A DNA stretch of 42,441 nt from positions 1 to 42,441 of the forward strand of contig JACPFM010000010.1 of the NCBI GenBank assembly GCA_016182965.1. Reading direction: 5' to 3'. This document shows positions 27,850 through 37,193 of the stretch, in pieces. The translations under genes were made by a program, and so were the position numbers. The DNA is from Deltaproteobacteria bacterium (GTDB lineage: Bacteria; Myxococcota_A; Polyangia; Polyangiales; JADJMO01). A model generated the notes under the pieces. It saw only the letters and a program-made list of their open reading frames with translations. It was not told where the DNA came from and did not search any database. Position 1 is the first letter of the stretch. Each line of letters begins with the position of its first letter.

Positions 27850-29033
27850 GCGTTCCCTACTTCGAGTTCTTCGCCCCGGTGAAGATCCTCGCCGGCAACC
27901 GCGCCCTCGAGCACATCTCCTACGAGCTGTCCTCGCTCTCCGCGTCGCGCCCGCTGCTGGTCACCGACCCGGGCGTGCGCAAGGCCGGCCTCGTCGAGCC
28001 GGTGGCGCGCGCGCTGTCGGAGGGCGGCACCCCGTTCGTCGCGACCTTCGAGGACGTCCCCGCCGACTCCTCGACCAAGGTCGTCGCGGCGTGCGCGCGT
28101 GTGTACCGAGACAACCGCTGCGACGCGATCGTCGCCGTCGGCGGCGGCTCGGTCATCGACACCAGCAAGGGCGCGAACATCCTGGTGAGCGAGGGCGGCG
28201 ACGACGTGCACCGCTACTTGGGAGCCGGGGCGTTGAAGCGCGCGCTCAGGCCGTTCTTCGTCATCCCGACCACCGCCGGCACCGGCAGCGAGGTCACGAT
28301 CGCGGCGGTCATCGCCGACCCGGATCGCGGCGTGAAGCTCGCCTTCACCTCGCCGTACCTGCTGCCGCACGCGGCGATCGTCGATCCGCGCATGACGCTG
28401 ACGTTGCCGCCGTTCCTCACCGCGGCCACGGCGATGGACGCGCTCACCCACGCGACCGAGGCGTACATCGGCCTCGCGAAGAACCCGATCTCCGACGCGT
28501 ACGCGACCACCGCCATCGCCAAGATCGTCCAGGCTCTCCCGCGGGTGCTCGCGCGCCCGCTCGACGAGGAGGCCCGCTTCGATCTGGCGCTCGGCGCGAC
28601 GATCGCCGGCGTCGCGTTCTCGAGCTCGATGACCAGCCTGGTGCACGCGCTCGGTCATCAGCTCGGCGCCGTCTGTCACCTGCACCACGGCGTGTGCATG
28701 GGTCTGCTCTTGCCGTACGCGCTCGAGTACAACCTCGCCGCGCGCTCGGTCGAGATCGGCGAGCTGCTCCTGCCGCTCGAGGGCCCGGAGGCCTACGCGC
28801 GCGTGATGAGCGGCGATCGCCCGCGCGCGGCGATCGCGTCGATCCGCAAACTTCGCGACATGCTCCACGCTAAGGTCGGGCTGCCGCGCACCCTGTCCGA
28901 GACGGGCAAGGTGCAGCGCGATCAGCTGCCGAGGCTCGCGAAGATGGCGCTCGACGACGGCGCGCTCGCGTTCAACCCGGTCGCCGTCGGTCACGCCGAC
29001 GCGCTGTCGGTGCTCGAGCGCGCCTGGGCCTGA
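27846..29033 (+). CDS. Iron-containing alcohol dehydrogenase (group III)
   Basis: This 395-aa protein has GTG 27846 as start, overlapping the upstream stop codon, and the first residues then match the family (FEFFAPVKILAG). The NAD(P)-binding motif is VAVGGGSVIDTSKG (about 98-111). The metal ligands Asp and His in MDALTHATEAY and two further His in ALGHQLGAVCHLHHG are all present. The family oxidises alcohols or reduces aldehydes, and the substrate here is unknown. As the last gene of the cluster it may supply or remove medium-chain alcohols or aldehydes, which is inference from position. Confidence 0.9.
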   Translation: MSVPYFEFFAPVKILAGNRALEHISYELSSLSASRPLLVTDPGVRKAGLVEPVARALSEGGTPFVATFEDVPADSSTKVVAACARVYRDNRCDAIVAVGGGSVIDTSKGANILVSEGGDDVHRYLGAGALKRALRPFFVIPTTAGTGSEVTIAAVIADPDRGVKLAFTSPYLLPHAAIVDPRMTLTLPPFLTAATAMDALTHATEAYIGLAKNPISDAYATTAIAKIVQALPRVLARPLDEEARFDLALGATIAGVAFSSSMTSLVHALGHQLGAVCHLHHGVCMGLLLPYALEYNLAARSVEIGELLLPLEGPEAYARVMSGDRPRAAIASIRKLRDMLHAKVGLPRTLSETGKVQRDQLPRLAKMALDDGALAFNPVAVGHADALSVLERAWA

Positions 29034-29098
29034 CCGAGCTCCAGCAAGACCTCCACCAAGAGCAAGGCGCGCGCACGGAAGATGCAGCCCTGCTCTGC

Positions 29099-29602
29099 AT
29101 GTCCTTCCGCCCCGAGTACCTGGTCCCGCACCTCGTCTCGATCGTGTTCGGGCTGGCGATGCTCGTCACGACATGGAAGAGACCGAACCTCGGCCGTGTG
29201 CTCTTCGTGGTGCTGTTCGGCTGGGCGGCGGCGACCAACGCGTACACCGGGCTGACGACGCCGTGGGTGTACCTCGACTACGCGAGCCTCACCGAATCGC
29301 CGGTCTACAAGGCGATCATCCTCGGTCCGTTCGCGCGTCACGTCACCGCGTACGTGCTGATGGTGGCGATCGCGCAGGCGATGATCGCGATCGGTCTCGC
29401 GATGCGCGGCAAGCTGGCGCGCGTGGCCGCGATCGGCGCCATCGTGTTCCTGATCGCCGTCGCGCCGCTCGGGATCGGGTCCGCGTTCCCGACGACGCTG
29501 CTCCTGGCCGGCGCCCTCGCCATCCTGCTGCGCCGCGGCTTCGAGGAGTCGCTCTTCACGATCACGCGGCGCCCGTTCTCCGGCCGTCGCCTCGCGCACT
29601 GA
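29099..29602 (+). CDS. Four-helix membrane protein of unknown function
   Basis: This 167-aa protein has four predicted membrane segments (about 8-24, 33-50, 82-103, 108-145), with an Arg-rich C-terminal tail. A loop with TNAYTGLTTPWVYLDYASL lies between helices two and three. I do not recognise the family. The gene follows the alcohol dehydrogenase by 65 bp with no strong ribosome-binding site, so membership of the cluster is unclear. Confidence 0.7.
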   Translation: MSFRPEYLVPHLVSIVFGLAMLVTTWKRPNLGRVLFVVLFGWAAATNAYTGLTTPWVYLDYASLTESPVYKAIILGPFARHVTAYVLMVAIAQAMIAIGLAMRGKLARVAAIGAIVFLIAVAPLGIGSAFPTTLLLAGALAILLRRGFEESLFTITRRPFSGRRLAH

Positions 29603-29940
29603 GGCTTCGTCTGCTGCGCATTCCCGGTCGGATGTGGCGCCGAGCCCGCTCTGCGGCCGGGTCGGCCGATCACGATGCTCGAGGCCTCCTCACGCGAAGA
29701 TGCGTCAGGTCATCGGCACGCTGGTGACCAACCTGAAGCGGTGAGCGGCGCCGGGTGCGCAGGCGCCTGCGCAATGACACGCAGGCGCCTGCGCATCTAG
29801 CCGACGGCGTGACGTTCTCCGCCGCCGCCGGCGACGTCGTGGGCCTCTTCTACATCAGCGGCGGGGACGACCGGGCGCGGGAGGCCGAAGGCCGTCGCCG
29901 CACCCGACGAGCTCGGCAACCTGCGCGGGCCGCGTGAGCG
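29603..29940. other. Intergenic region with paired palindromes
   Basis: This 338-bp region lies between two rightward genes. It holds the palindrome pair at 29756-29793 and a short open frame (ATG 29700, MRQVIGTLVTNLKR) that could be the end of a lost gene. I see no other feature. Confidence 0.5.
29756..29793. promoter_or_regulatory. Two palindromes 22 bp apart, possible operator pair
   Basis: TGCGCAGGCGCCTGCGCA (29756-29773) is an exact 18-bp palindrome. CGCAGGCGCCTGCG (29780-29793) is a second copy of its core. The centres are 22 bp apart, about two helical turns, so a dimer pair would bind the same face. They lie about 150 bp upstream of the isomerase-hupE pair. A REP-like repeat is the alternative reading. 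Confidence 0.6.
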
Positions 29941-30837
29941 GTGTACGGTTGGTGCGTGACCGAACGCCGGTCGGGATGGGCGACCGCCCTGCTGCGAGAG
30001 CCGCTCGTCCACTTCGTGCTGATCGGGGTCCTCTTGTTCGGCGCCGATCGCCTCGTTCCGCGTAGACGCGGCGGGGGCGCGCAGCCGGCGCCGACGGGCG
30101 CGCCGAGCGTGACCAACGGCGCGTCGATCGTCGTCACCGAGCAAGTGCGGCGCGATCTGGTGAACGAGTTCACCCACGCCTACGGACGCGCGCCGACGGA
30201 CGCCGAGGTCTCTTCGCTGGTGAACCACTGGATCGACGAGGAGGTCCTCTACCGCGAGGGCCTCTCGCGCGGGTTCGCCGAGAGCGATCCTCGCGTGCGC
30301 CAGCGCATCGCCGAGCAGATGGCCTTCGTGCTGTCGTCCGCGGTGGTCGTGCCCGAGCCGACCGAGGCGGAGCTCCGCGCGTGGTTCGCCGCGCGCATCA
30401 GCCAGTGGGCGACGCCGCCGCTGCTCGACTTCACCCAGGTCTTCGTCAAGGGCGGCGACGCGGCCGCCCGCGACCGGGCCGCGGGGCTGCTCGCGGAGCT
30501 GAAGTCGAAGGACGCGCCCGATCCGGCCGGCCTCGGCGACGTCTTCTCGGGCGGCCGACGCTATCGGCGCCGGACGATCGCGGAGCTCTCCGACGCGTTC
30601 GGCCCCGAGTTCGTGCGCGGTCTCGCCGAGCAGCCCGAGGGTTCCTGGGAGCTCCGTTCGTCGCGCTTCGGCCTCCACCTCGTGCGCGTCGACAAGCGCA
30701 CGCCCGGTGGCGAGCCGACCTTCGAGGCCGTCCGCGATCGGGTGAGACTCGATCGCGACAAGAGCATGCGCGACACCCTCGGCGCCGCCGCGCTGCAGGA
30801 CCTGCGGAGGCGCTTTCGCATCGAGGGAGCACCGTGA
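29941..30837 (+). CDS. Membrane-anchored peptidyl-prolyl isomerase, PpiC/SurA-like
   Basis: This 298-aa protein has a short N-terminus and one membrane anchor (about 20-40, LVHFVLIGVLLFGADRLV). A SurA_N-like helical part (EFTHAYGRAPTDAEVSSLVNHWIDEEVLYREG) and a parvulin-type domain (about 155-275, FTQVFVKGGD, FGPEFVRGLAEQPEGSWELRSSRFGLHLVRV) follow. It would help fold proteins in the periplasm. The start is GTG 29941 or in-frame GTG 29956; neither has a good ribosome-binding site. The stop overlaps the hupE start by one base. Pairing of this isomerase type with HupE/UreJ proteins is seen in many proteobacteria. Confidence 0.85.
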   Translation: MYGWCVTERRSGWATALLREPLVHFVLIGVLLFGADRLVPRRRGGGAQPAPTGAPSVTNGASIVVTEQVRRDLVNEFTHAYGRAPTDAEVSSLVNHWIDEEVLYREGLSRGFAESDPRVRQRIAEQMAFVLSSAVVVPEPTEAELRAWFAARISQWATPPLLDFTQVFVKGGDAAARDRAAGLLAELKSKDAPDPAGLGDVFSGGRRYRRRTIAELSDAFGPEFVRGLAEQPEGSWELRSSRFGLHLVRVDKRTPGGEPTFEAVRDRVRLDRDKSMRDTLGAAALQDLRRRFRIEGAP

Positions 30838-31775
30838 TGCGCGCGCTCCTGGCTTGCCTCGCGCTGCTGCTCTCCACGCTGCTGCCTTCGCGCGGATCGG
30901 CGCACGATTTCAGCCCCGGCGTGCTCTCGCTCCGCGAGCGGAGCGACGGCCGCTACGACGTCGTCTGGACGCCGCCGGTCGACGCGCGCGCCGGCGACGC
31001 GCTGGTGGAGGTGGTCTACCCGCCACCCTGCAGCGCGCAGGGCGGCGTCGTCACGTGCGGTCCGGAGGGCCTCGCGGGGGACATCGCGTTTCGCGGCCTC
31101 GACGGCTCGCGCGCGCCGATCGTGGTCACCGTGCGACTCCGCGACGGCCTCCGCGTCGAGGCGCTCGCGACCGCGGCCAGCCCGAGCGTGCGCGTACAGG
31201 CGCGCGGAGCCGGCTCCGTCGGCCGTTGGCTGCGGACCGGCGTCGAGCACGTGCTCTTCGGGCTCGATCACGTCGCGTTCATCGTCGGGCTGTTCCTGCT
31301 GGTGGGGGCGCGTCGCAAGCTCGTGGCGACGATCACCGCGTTCACCGTGGCGCACTCGATCACGCTCGCCCTCGGGGCGACGCGTCTCCTCGCGCTGCCG
31401 CGCGCGCCGGTCGAGGCGACGATCGCCGCGAGCATCCTGCTGGTCTCGTCCGAGGCGCTCCGCGACCGCCCGACGATCGCGCGCGCGCACCCATCGGTGA
31501 TCGCGTTCCTCTTCGGTCTCGTGCACGGCCTCGGATTCGCCGGCGCGCTCGCGGACACCGGCGTGGGCGGCGGCGGGCTCGCGCGGGCTCTGCTCTCGTT
31601 CAATGCGGGCGTGGAGCTCGCCCAGCTCGCGATCGTCGCGGTGCTCCTGATCGCGTCCCGCGCCGCGCTCTCGCCGGCCCGCGCAGCGATGGCGCGTCGC
31701 GTCTCGTGCTACGCGCTCGGGGCCTCGGGGGGCTACTGGCTGGTGGAGCGGACGGTCGATCTGCTGAGGGCCTGA
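30837..31775 (+). CDS. HupE/UreJ family membrane protein
   Basis: This 312-aa protein has a signal peptide (about 1-22, ending GSA), an extracytoplasmic strand-rich domain of about 100 residues, and about six C-terminal membrane helices with the HupE signature (GVEHVLFGLDHVAFIVGLFLLV, TAFTVAHSITLALG, FGLVHGLGFAG). HupE/UreJ proteins are linked to nickel or other metal transport, but this long form has no hydrogenase or urease genes nearby, so the cargo is unknown. ATG 30837 shares its A with the stop of the isomerase gene. The 3' end lies three bases from a convergent stop codon. Confidence 0.87.
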   Translation: MRALLACLALLLSTLLPSRGSAHDFSPGVLSLRERSDGRYDVVWTPPVDARAGDALVEVVYPPPCSAQGGVVTCGPEGLAGDIAFRGLDGSRAPIVVTVRLRDGLRVEALATAASPSVRVQARGAGSVGRWLRTGVEHVLFGLDHVAFIVGLFLLVGARRKLVATITAFTVAHSITLALGATRLLALPRAPVEATIAASILLVSSEALRDRPTIARAHPSVIAFLFGLVHGLGFAGALADTGVGGGGLARALLSFNAGVELAQLAIVAVLLIASRAALSPARAAMARRVSCYALGASGGYWLVERTVDLLRA

Positions 31776-31778
31776 GCG

Positions 31779-33833
31779 TCACTTCGCGACCTTGAAGCGA
31801 CGGCGCGCGCTCGCCACCGTGTGCACGCAGTCGGTGACCGTGGCGTACCACTCGTAGGTGTGTCCGGGCAGCAGCGCCTCGACCTTCGCGGAGATGGCGG
31901 TCGCCGTCGCCGGATCGACGGTGGCTACGTCGTCGAACGGTCCCGACGGCGTGCGCAGGTCTACCTTGAGCGTGAACTCGCTGTCGGCGTCGGTCTCGAA
32001 CTTCTTGTCGACCGGCGAGTAGGTCCGCACCGTCAGCTCGTTGCTCGCGGGAGAGAACTCCCACAGCCGGAGGTAACCCGCGCCGCCCCGCTCGCGGAAC
32101 TGGTAGTCGGCGAGCATGGAGTGGATGACGTTCCCCTCGGGGGTGGTGTCGGTGCGGCGCGACTCCCCGCCGACGTGGCCGCACGTGAGCAGCTGCACGT
32201 TGGGCACGCTCTTCACGCCATCGTAGATCGACCGGCCGACGGTGCTGAACGCCGCGCTCGCACTGAGGATGTGGTGCGAGTTCACGATGCCGAACGCGGC
32301 CGGGCGCGCGTCGAACACCGAGCGGGCCCACGCGAGGACCGGCGCCTCGCGCGCGGTGCTGCTGAACTGGAGGTTGACCACCACGAGGTCGAGCGCGCCG
32401 GCCTTGAAGGTCACCCAGTTCTCGTCGGCCTTGCCTGGCGCGAAGGTGCCGCCGAAGTAGGCGCGCCCGGCGAACCGCGCCGGCCCGAAGTACTTGTTGT
32501 AGTTCGTGGTCGAGCCGACGGAGTTCATCGGGTTCTGATCGTGGTTGCCGGCGCAGGTGCCGTAGGGCATGCCGTCGGGCAGCGCGGCCGATTTCACCTC
32601 GAGGAGCTTCATCGCGTCGTCGGCGATCTTCCACTGCGTGTCGCTGGTGCCGACGTCGACGATGTCGCCGTTGTGGATCACGCCGACGATGTTGTAGGCC
32701 TCGCGGTTGTCCATGATCCACTTGGTCTGGACCGGGAAGAATCGGTTCGAGTACACGTACATCTGCGTGTCGGGCAGCACGACGACGCTGAAGTCGTCGC
32801 GGGTGCCGAGATCGCGAAGGTAGAACGTGGCGGCGAACCTGCTGCTGTCGGCGTCGTCTACTGGAGCCTCGAGCAACACGCTGGTGCCGGTGATCTCGGC
32901 GTCGGCGGCCGGCTTCAGCGCGCCGAACACCGGCGGCCTCCCGGCGTCGAGGCTCGCGCCGGCGGCCTGGAACGACGCGCCGCCGACGATGGTGCCGTCG
33001 TTCTTGCCGACGCTGTCGGGGGCGCCGCCGTCCTTGCCGTCGAGCGCCCAGCGGCCGATCAGGCCCTCGGCGGTGGTGATGCGGCGGTACATGCCGTCGG
33101 CCAGCTCGGCCGCCGTGCGCGCGCGGCCCCAGAGACGCACCTCGTCGAGGCTGCCTTCGAAGAACCCCGCGGCGACGCCCTTGGAGTCGAGCGCGCTGCC
33201 GAGCGCGAAGTGCTGGATGCTGTCCTTGCGGGGCGTCGCGTTGGCGACGGTCTCCGCGTCGAGCTTGCCGTTGACGTACAGCCGCCACGTCGTGCCGTCA
33301 TAGGTCGCGGCCAGGTGGTGCCACTGCTTGCGTGCGACGGGCGTCTTGCCGGTGATCGGGTGGTTGCCGCCGTCGGCCATGTCCTCGAAGTCGGCCGCGA
33401 TCACGTTGCCGGCGAAGCCGAACGCGTAGTTGCAGTCGAGGTCGCTGCCGTCGCCCTCTCCACGACCCTTTCCGGCGATCGGCACCAGCGAGAGGCCGCC
33501 GACGCCGGTCGAAGCGGCGACGCCGTCGCCGTCGCGGTACACCCACGCCTCGATGGTGACCTTGTCGAGCCCGAGGGTCGGCGCCGCGCCCATGGTCACG
33601 TAGTCGTCGACGCCGTCGAACGTGAGCGACGACCGATCGACGGCGGCGCCGCCCGGAGGGCACGCGATCGAGGGCGCCGCATCGGGCGCTCCGGAGTCTC
33701 CCGTCTCGGGGTCTACGCCCGTGTCGGCCGTCGGCTGCTGCTCGGAGCTCTCCGCCGCGTCGCCGCAAGCCGCGAGCCCGCTCGCGATAGACCACACGAG
33801 CGTTGCGGGACCGAGTCGGCGAAGCCAGCGCAC
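31779..33833 (-). CDS. LamG-domain metallophosphoesterase lipoprotein
   Basis: This 684-aa protein has a signal peptide with lipobox LAAC and an Asp/Pro linker. A LamG/concanavalin-like domain (about 65-250: LTFDGVDDYVTMG, TIEAWVYRDG, WHHLAATYDGTTWRLYVNG, FFEGSLDEVRLWGRART) would bind carbohydrate. A calcineurin-like phosphoesterase (about 335-590) has VVLPDTQMY, HNGDIVDVG, GTCAGNHDQN, NSHHIL and CGHVGGE. The first motif is D-x-Q rather than D-x-H, as in several secreted members. A C-terminal strand domain follows. It would act on phosphoesters at the cell surface. The gene stands alone. Confidence 0.88.
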   Translation of the reverse strand: MRWLRRLGPATLVWSIASGLAACGDAAESSEQQPTADTGVDPETGDSGAPDAAPSIACPPGGAAVDRSSLTFDGVDDYVTMGAAPTLGLDKVTIEAWVYRDGDGVAASTGVGGLSLVPIAGKGRGEGDGSDLDCNYAFGFAGNVIAADFEDMADGGNHPITGKTPVARKQWHHLAATYDGTTWRLYVNGKLDAETVANATPRKDSIQHFALGSALDSKGVAAGFFEGSLDEVRLWGRARTAAELADGMYRRITTAEGLIGRWALDGKDGGAPDSVGKNDGTIVGGASFQAAGASLDAGRPPVFGALKPAADAEITGTSVLLEAPVDDADSSRFAATFYLRDLGTRDDFSVVVLPDTQMYVYSNRFFPVQTKWIMDNREAYNIVGVIHNGDIVDVGTSDTQWKIADDAMKLLEVKSAALPDGMPYGTCAGNHDQNPMNSVGSTTNYNKYFGPARFAGRAYFGGTFAPGKADENWVTFKAGALDLVVVNLQFSSTAREAPVLAWARSVFDARPAAFGIVNSHHILSASAAFSTVGRSIYDGVKSVPNVQLLTCGHVGGESRRTDTTPEGNVIHSMLADYQFRERGGAGYLRLWEFSPASNELTVRTYSPVDKKFETDADSEFTLKVDLRTPSGPFDDVATVDPATATAISAKVEALLPGHTYEWYATVTDCVHTVASARRRFKVAK

Positions 33834-34243
33834 CGGACGATTCTACCACCACCGACACTGCCGCCGCCGAGACGCTTCGCGAAGCGACCGGTGAGGGCGG
33901 AGGAGTGACGGTCTCTCCGCGAGCCCGCTCATGGTCATCGCGGATGCCGGGCGACGCGCCGTGCAGCGGCGCCGAGCGCACACGCCGATCCCTCCTCGGA
34001 GGCGGCGGCCCCGACGTCCTTCGAGGAAGCCGCCTTTGCCTCGCAGGTCTTCAGGCTCTGACAGTGTCGCCGGCCGTCGGCTCGCGTGCGCGCCGACGAC
34101 GTGCGCCGAAGCGGAGTGGTCGACGTTGAAGTGATCGAGCTCGCCCGGTCGACGCGACCGCGCTGCTCCGGTTCCCGGTCGTGGAGGAGCGGTCCGTGAC
34201 ACGCGAAGGCCCGAATACCCGGAGGCCGTTCGACGAGTCGCGG
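33834..34243. other. Intergenic region with no recognised feature
   Basis: This 410-bp region lies between two leftward genes. Open frames here give Arg-rich translations with no recognisable domain. No clear terminator, palindrome or repeat was found. The promoter of the LamG-phosphoesterase gene must lie in its left part. Confidence 0.5.
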
Positions 34244-36631
34244 TCACGATGGGGACTCCATCGTCCGCCACACCTTCTCGATTAGGTCCGCCGGGGCGTA
34301 CGGCTTCTGGAGGAACGACACGCCGGGGGCCAACACGCCGTGGTGGGCGATGAGATCGTCGGTGTATCCCGAGGTGTAGAGCACGCGCATCTCCGGGCGC
34401 TTGACGAGCAGGGCGTCGACCAGGGTGCGCCCGCTGTCGCCCGGCATGATCACGTCGGTGACCACCAGATCGATGATGCCCGAATGGGACTCCGCGACCG
34501 CGAGCGCGGACTCGGCGTCGGGCGCCTCGAGCACCCTGAAACCGTTGCCTCTCAGCACGTCGCACGCGACGCGCCGCACGGCAGGCTCGTCCTCGACGAC
34601 CAACACCGTCGCGGTACCCGTGCGGGCGGCCGCGACACCACGCATCGACTCCGCGGTCGATTCGACGACCCGGGGAAACCACAGGTGGAACGTCGTCCCC
34701 TCCCCCAGCTTCGAGGTGACCGCGATGTGCCCCTCGCTCTGCGACACGATGCCGTGCACGGTGGCGAGCCCGAGTCCGGTGCCGCGCCCGCGCTCCTTCG
34801 TCGTGAAGAACGGATCGAACGCATGGCGCCGGGTCTCCTCGCTCATGCCTTCGCCCGTGTCGGTCATGGTCAGGAGCGCCCACTCGCCCGGCCGGACCTC
34901 GGCGACCTCGCCGGGTTGGACGGTGACGTTCGCGGTCTTGATCACGAGCGTGCCGCCGCGCGGCATCGCGTCACGGGCGTTCACGGCGAGGTTGACCACG
35001 ATTTGCTCGAGCTGGCTCGGGTCGACCCGCACGGAGAACAGGTCGGGCGTCGGCACGAACCGAAGCTCCACGTTCTCGGTGATCAGGCGACGCAGCAGGT
35101 TCATCATGTCGCCGATGAGCACGTTGAGGTCGAGCGTCTTCGGCTCGACGACCTGCTTGCGCGCGAAGGCGAGCAGCTGTCGGGTGAGCCCGGCGCCTCG
35201 TCGGGCGGCGTCGGTGACGTCGCCGAGGGCATCCTTGAGGAGCTTGTCGGGGATGCGCTGCGCGACGAGCTCGCTCTGCGAGAGGATGACGGTGAGCAGG
35301 TTGTTGAAATCGTGGGCGACCCCGCCCGCGAGCTTGCCGACCGCCTCCATCTTCTGCGCCTGGAGGAGCTGCTCTTCGAGGAGCCTGCGTTGCGTGATGT
35401 CCTCGACGACCGTGATGGTGTTCGAGAATCGCCCCTGATCATCGCGAATCGCCGCGATGTGGACCAGAGTCGAGACCACCGCGCCATTGGAGTGCAGATA
35501 CCGTTTCTCGAAGGTGGCTCGCTCGCGGCTGCCCTTCACGAGGTCGTGCAGGACTTCGAGGTTGGCGGCCAGGTCGTTTGGGTGGGTGAATTCGGCGAAG
35601 GTATGGCCGAGCACCTCCTCGGGAGACCGGCCGAGCAGGTTGCAGAACGCCGCGTTGGCTTGGGCGATCGTACCGTCGCGCCCCGTCAGCACCACGCCAA
35701 TGGGGGCCTCTTCCACGATCAGTCGATGCCGCGACTCGGCGTCACGCAGCTGTGCGGCGGTGACCTCTTGCTCGGCGATGGCCGCCGCGAGGGCGAGCGA
35801 GCTCACCGCCAACGTGCCGATGAGGCCCTGCGTCCACTGCACGCGCAGGGCCGTCGATGACGCCATACCGAACGGCGTGATGCCGCGTCGCGCGAGGACG
35901 ACCGCGAGCACGGCGAACGCGAACGACGCCAACGCCGCGCCGCGAGGGCCGAGTCGCAATCCGGCCCAGAGGGCGATCGGAAATGGCAAGAAGATCAGCG
36001 GCCAGGGCGTCGCGGTGCCGAGCACGTATGCCGCGACCCCGCCGAGCATCGCCACCACCAGACCGCTCTCCGCCATCTCGCGCTTGGACAGGCGGCTGCG
36101 ACGGGCCCACGTGACGAGCAATGGCGTGACCACGACCTCGCTGATCACGACCGCGGCCGCCCACGTGCGGAAGACGGCGAGGTATCCCGGCTGAGACCCG
36201 AACCGCGTCGCAACGGCGGCGCCCACTCCGGCCGAGAGCACCGCTCCTGCGGGAACGGCCCCGAGCACCAGGGCGAACACCTGACGGAGGGTGGTGAACT
36301 CGGGCTTCTGACTGCCGCCGAAGCGGACCAGCAGGACCGCGGCGGGGAACGCCTCGAGCACGTCGGCGAGCGCATATCCCAAGCTCGGCACCAGGCCGCG
36401 GTTGGCCCCGAAGACGTTGAGGAGCACCCCCGTCGGAAACACGACCGCCAGTGCCGCTGCCCAGCGGCGCTGCGGCAACAGCGCGAGCACCGCCAGCAGG
36501 TAGCCGCTCGCAGGCCAGAAATACGAGACGTTCTCGGGCGGCGCGATGGCCAGCAGTCCGAGCTTGGTCGTGATGCCGAAGCCCACGGCGACGGCAACGA
36601 GCGTCAGCGTGTCCCGCCGCGACTCCCCCAC
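34244..36631 (-). CDS. Hybrid sensor histidine kinase: MASE1-PAS-HisKA-HATPase-receiver
   Basis: This 795-aa inner-membrane sensor has residues about 5-290 as a MASE1-type domain of eight hydrophobic segments (PPENVSYFWPASGYLLAVLALL is characteristic). A PAS domain (about 310-425), the HisKA box AHDFNNLL with phosphoacceptor His440, and HATPase motifs NLAVNARDAM, DTGEGMS and GTGLGLATVHG follow. A C-terminal receiver has Asp726 in VVTDVIMPG and Lys in LQKPYAP. GTG 36631 is the preferred start because it precedes the first membrane helix. The open frame continues 206 codons upstream through unrelated gene remnants. No separate regulator gene adjoins it. Confidence 0.9.
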   Translation of the reverse strand: MGESRRDTLTLVAVAVGFGITTKLGLLAIAPPENVSYFWPASGYLLAVLALLPQRRWAAALAVVFPTGVLLNVFGANRGLVPSLGYALADVLEAFPAAVLLVRFGGSQKPEFTTLRQVFALVLGAVPAGAVLSAGVGAAVATRFGSQPGYLAVFRTWAAAVVISEVVVTPLLVTWARRSRLSKREMAESGLVVAMLGGVAAYVLGTATPWPLIFLPFPIALWAGLRLGPRGAALASFAFAVLAVVLARRGITPFGMASSTALRVQWTQGLIGTLAVSSLALAAAIAEQEVTAAQLRDAESRHRLIVEEAPIGVVLTGRDGTIAQANAAFCNLLGRSPEEVLGHTFAEFTHPNDLAANLEVLHDLVKGSRERATFEKRYLHSNGAVVSTLVHIAAIRDDQGRFSNTITVVEDITQRRLLEEQLLQAQKMEAVGKLAGGVAHDFNNLLTVILSQSELVAQRIPDKLLKDALGDVTDAARRGAGLTRQLLAFARKQVVEPKTLDLNVLIGDMMNLLRRLITENVELRFVPTPDLFSVRVDPSQLEQIVVNLAVNARDAMPRGGTLVIKTANVTVQPGEVAEVRPGEWALLTMTDTGEGMSEETRRHAFDPFFTTKERGRGTGLGLATVHGIVSQSEGHIAVTSKLGEGTTFHLWFPRVVESTAESMRGVAAARTGTATVLVVEDEPAVRRVACDVLRGNGFRVLEAPDAESALAVAESHSGIIDLVVTDVIMPGDSGRTLVDALLVKRPEMRVLYTSGYTDDLIAHHGVLAPGVSFLQKPYAPADLIEKVWRTMESPS

Positions 36632-36759
36632 CCCGGCATGATTGCTCGGGTGCCCGCGCAGACAAAGCGATTCGGCGTGCCTCCAGGCTCGGGCGGTCCG
36701 TGGAATCCCCGACCCGAGCAGGGGGCATCGCGCGCGGTGCGGCGGGTGCGGCTGCCTTC

Positions 36760-37086
36760 CAGAGGGTGGCCGGTGTCGGCGACGTTCGGGACCTCGCGGG
36801 CGAGGCGCCGACAGAACGGGCACTGGAAATCGCCGAACACGTGGAGCACGACCTTGGCGTTCGCGCCGCCGCGCCACGCAGCGTCTGCGGGGATCGTGAG
36901 GGTCACCGGACCGCCGTGCTTTCCGCCCTGGATGGTCGCCTCGTACACCTTCTCCGGCGCGACGCCGGCCTTCACGCGCGCGTCGGCCTTCACGAGCTCC
37001 TCGTCGATGACCGCCTTCCACTTCGCGATCGGTTGCGCGCCGTGGAGCACGCGGCCGTTCAGCTGACGCGGCGTGCGGACGCACAC
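36760..37086 (-). pseudogene. DsbA-like thioredoxin-fold protein remnant
   Basis: The translation RTPRQLNGRVLHGAQPIAKW, IDEELVKADARVKAGVAPEKVYE and LHVFGDFQCPFCRRLA matches the end of the first and the beginning of the second DsbA-like domain of two-domain secreted thioredoxin proteins, with the active-site CPFC. Both ends are missing: similarity stops soon after CPFC, and the left junction runs into a quinone oxidoreductase fragment. The open frame continues to 36604 without similarity. No start signal is seen, so it is not expected to make a working protein. Confidence 0.75.
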
Positions 37087-37165
37087 GGACCTCGCCGGGA
37101 CGCAGTTGCGGGAGCGCGACCGACTCGAGGCGGAGCACGTCGAGTCCGCCGGTCGCTCGCATCAC
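37066..37165 (-). pseudogene. 5' remnant of a zinc-type alcohol dehydrogenase/quinone oxidoreductase gene
   Basis: MRATGGLDVLRLESVALPQ followed by RPGEVRVRPHAAS is the standard N-terminus of NADPH:quinone oxidoreductases of the medium-chain dehydrogenase family (ATGGpevLrle...PGEVrVrvhAas). About 33 residues remain. The sequence then switches to the DsbA-like fragment at about 37070-37085. The rest of the enzyme is absent from the window. It lies directly after the LysR gene. Confidence 0.7.
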
Positions 37166-37193
37166 AATGGCAAACGTCTTGATTTCCGTACCC

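Noticed and set aside
29700..29744. Short open frame MRQVIGTLVTNLKR
   Set aside because: It is only 14 codons, with no ribosome-binding site and no recognised parent protein. At most it is the tail of a lost gene.
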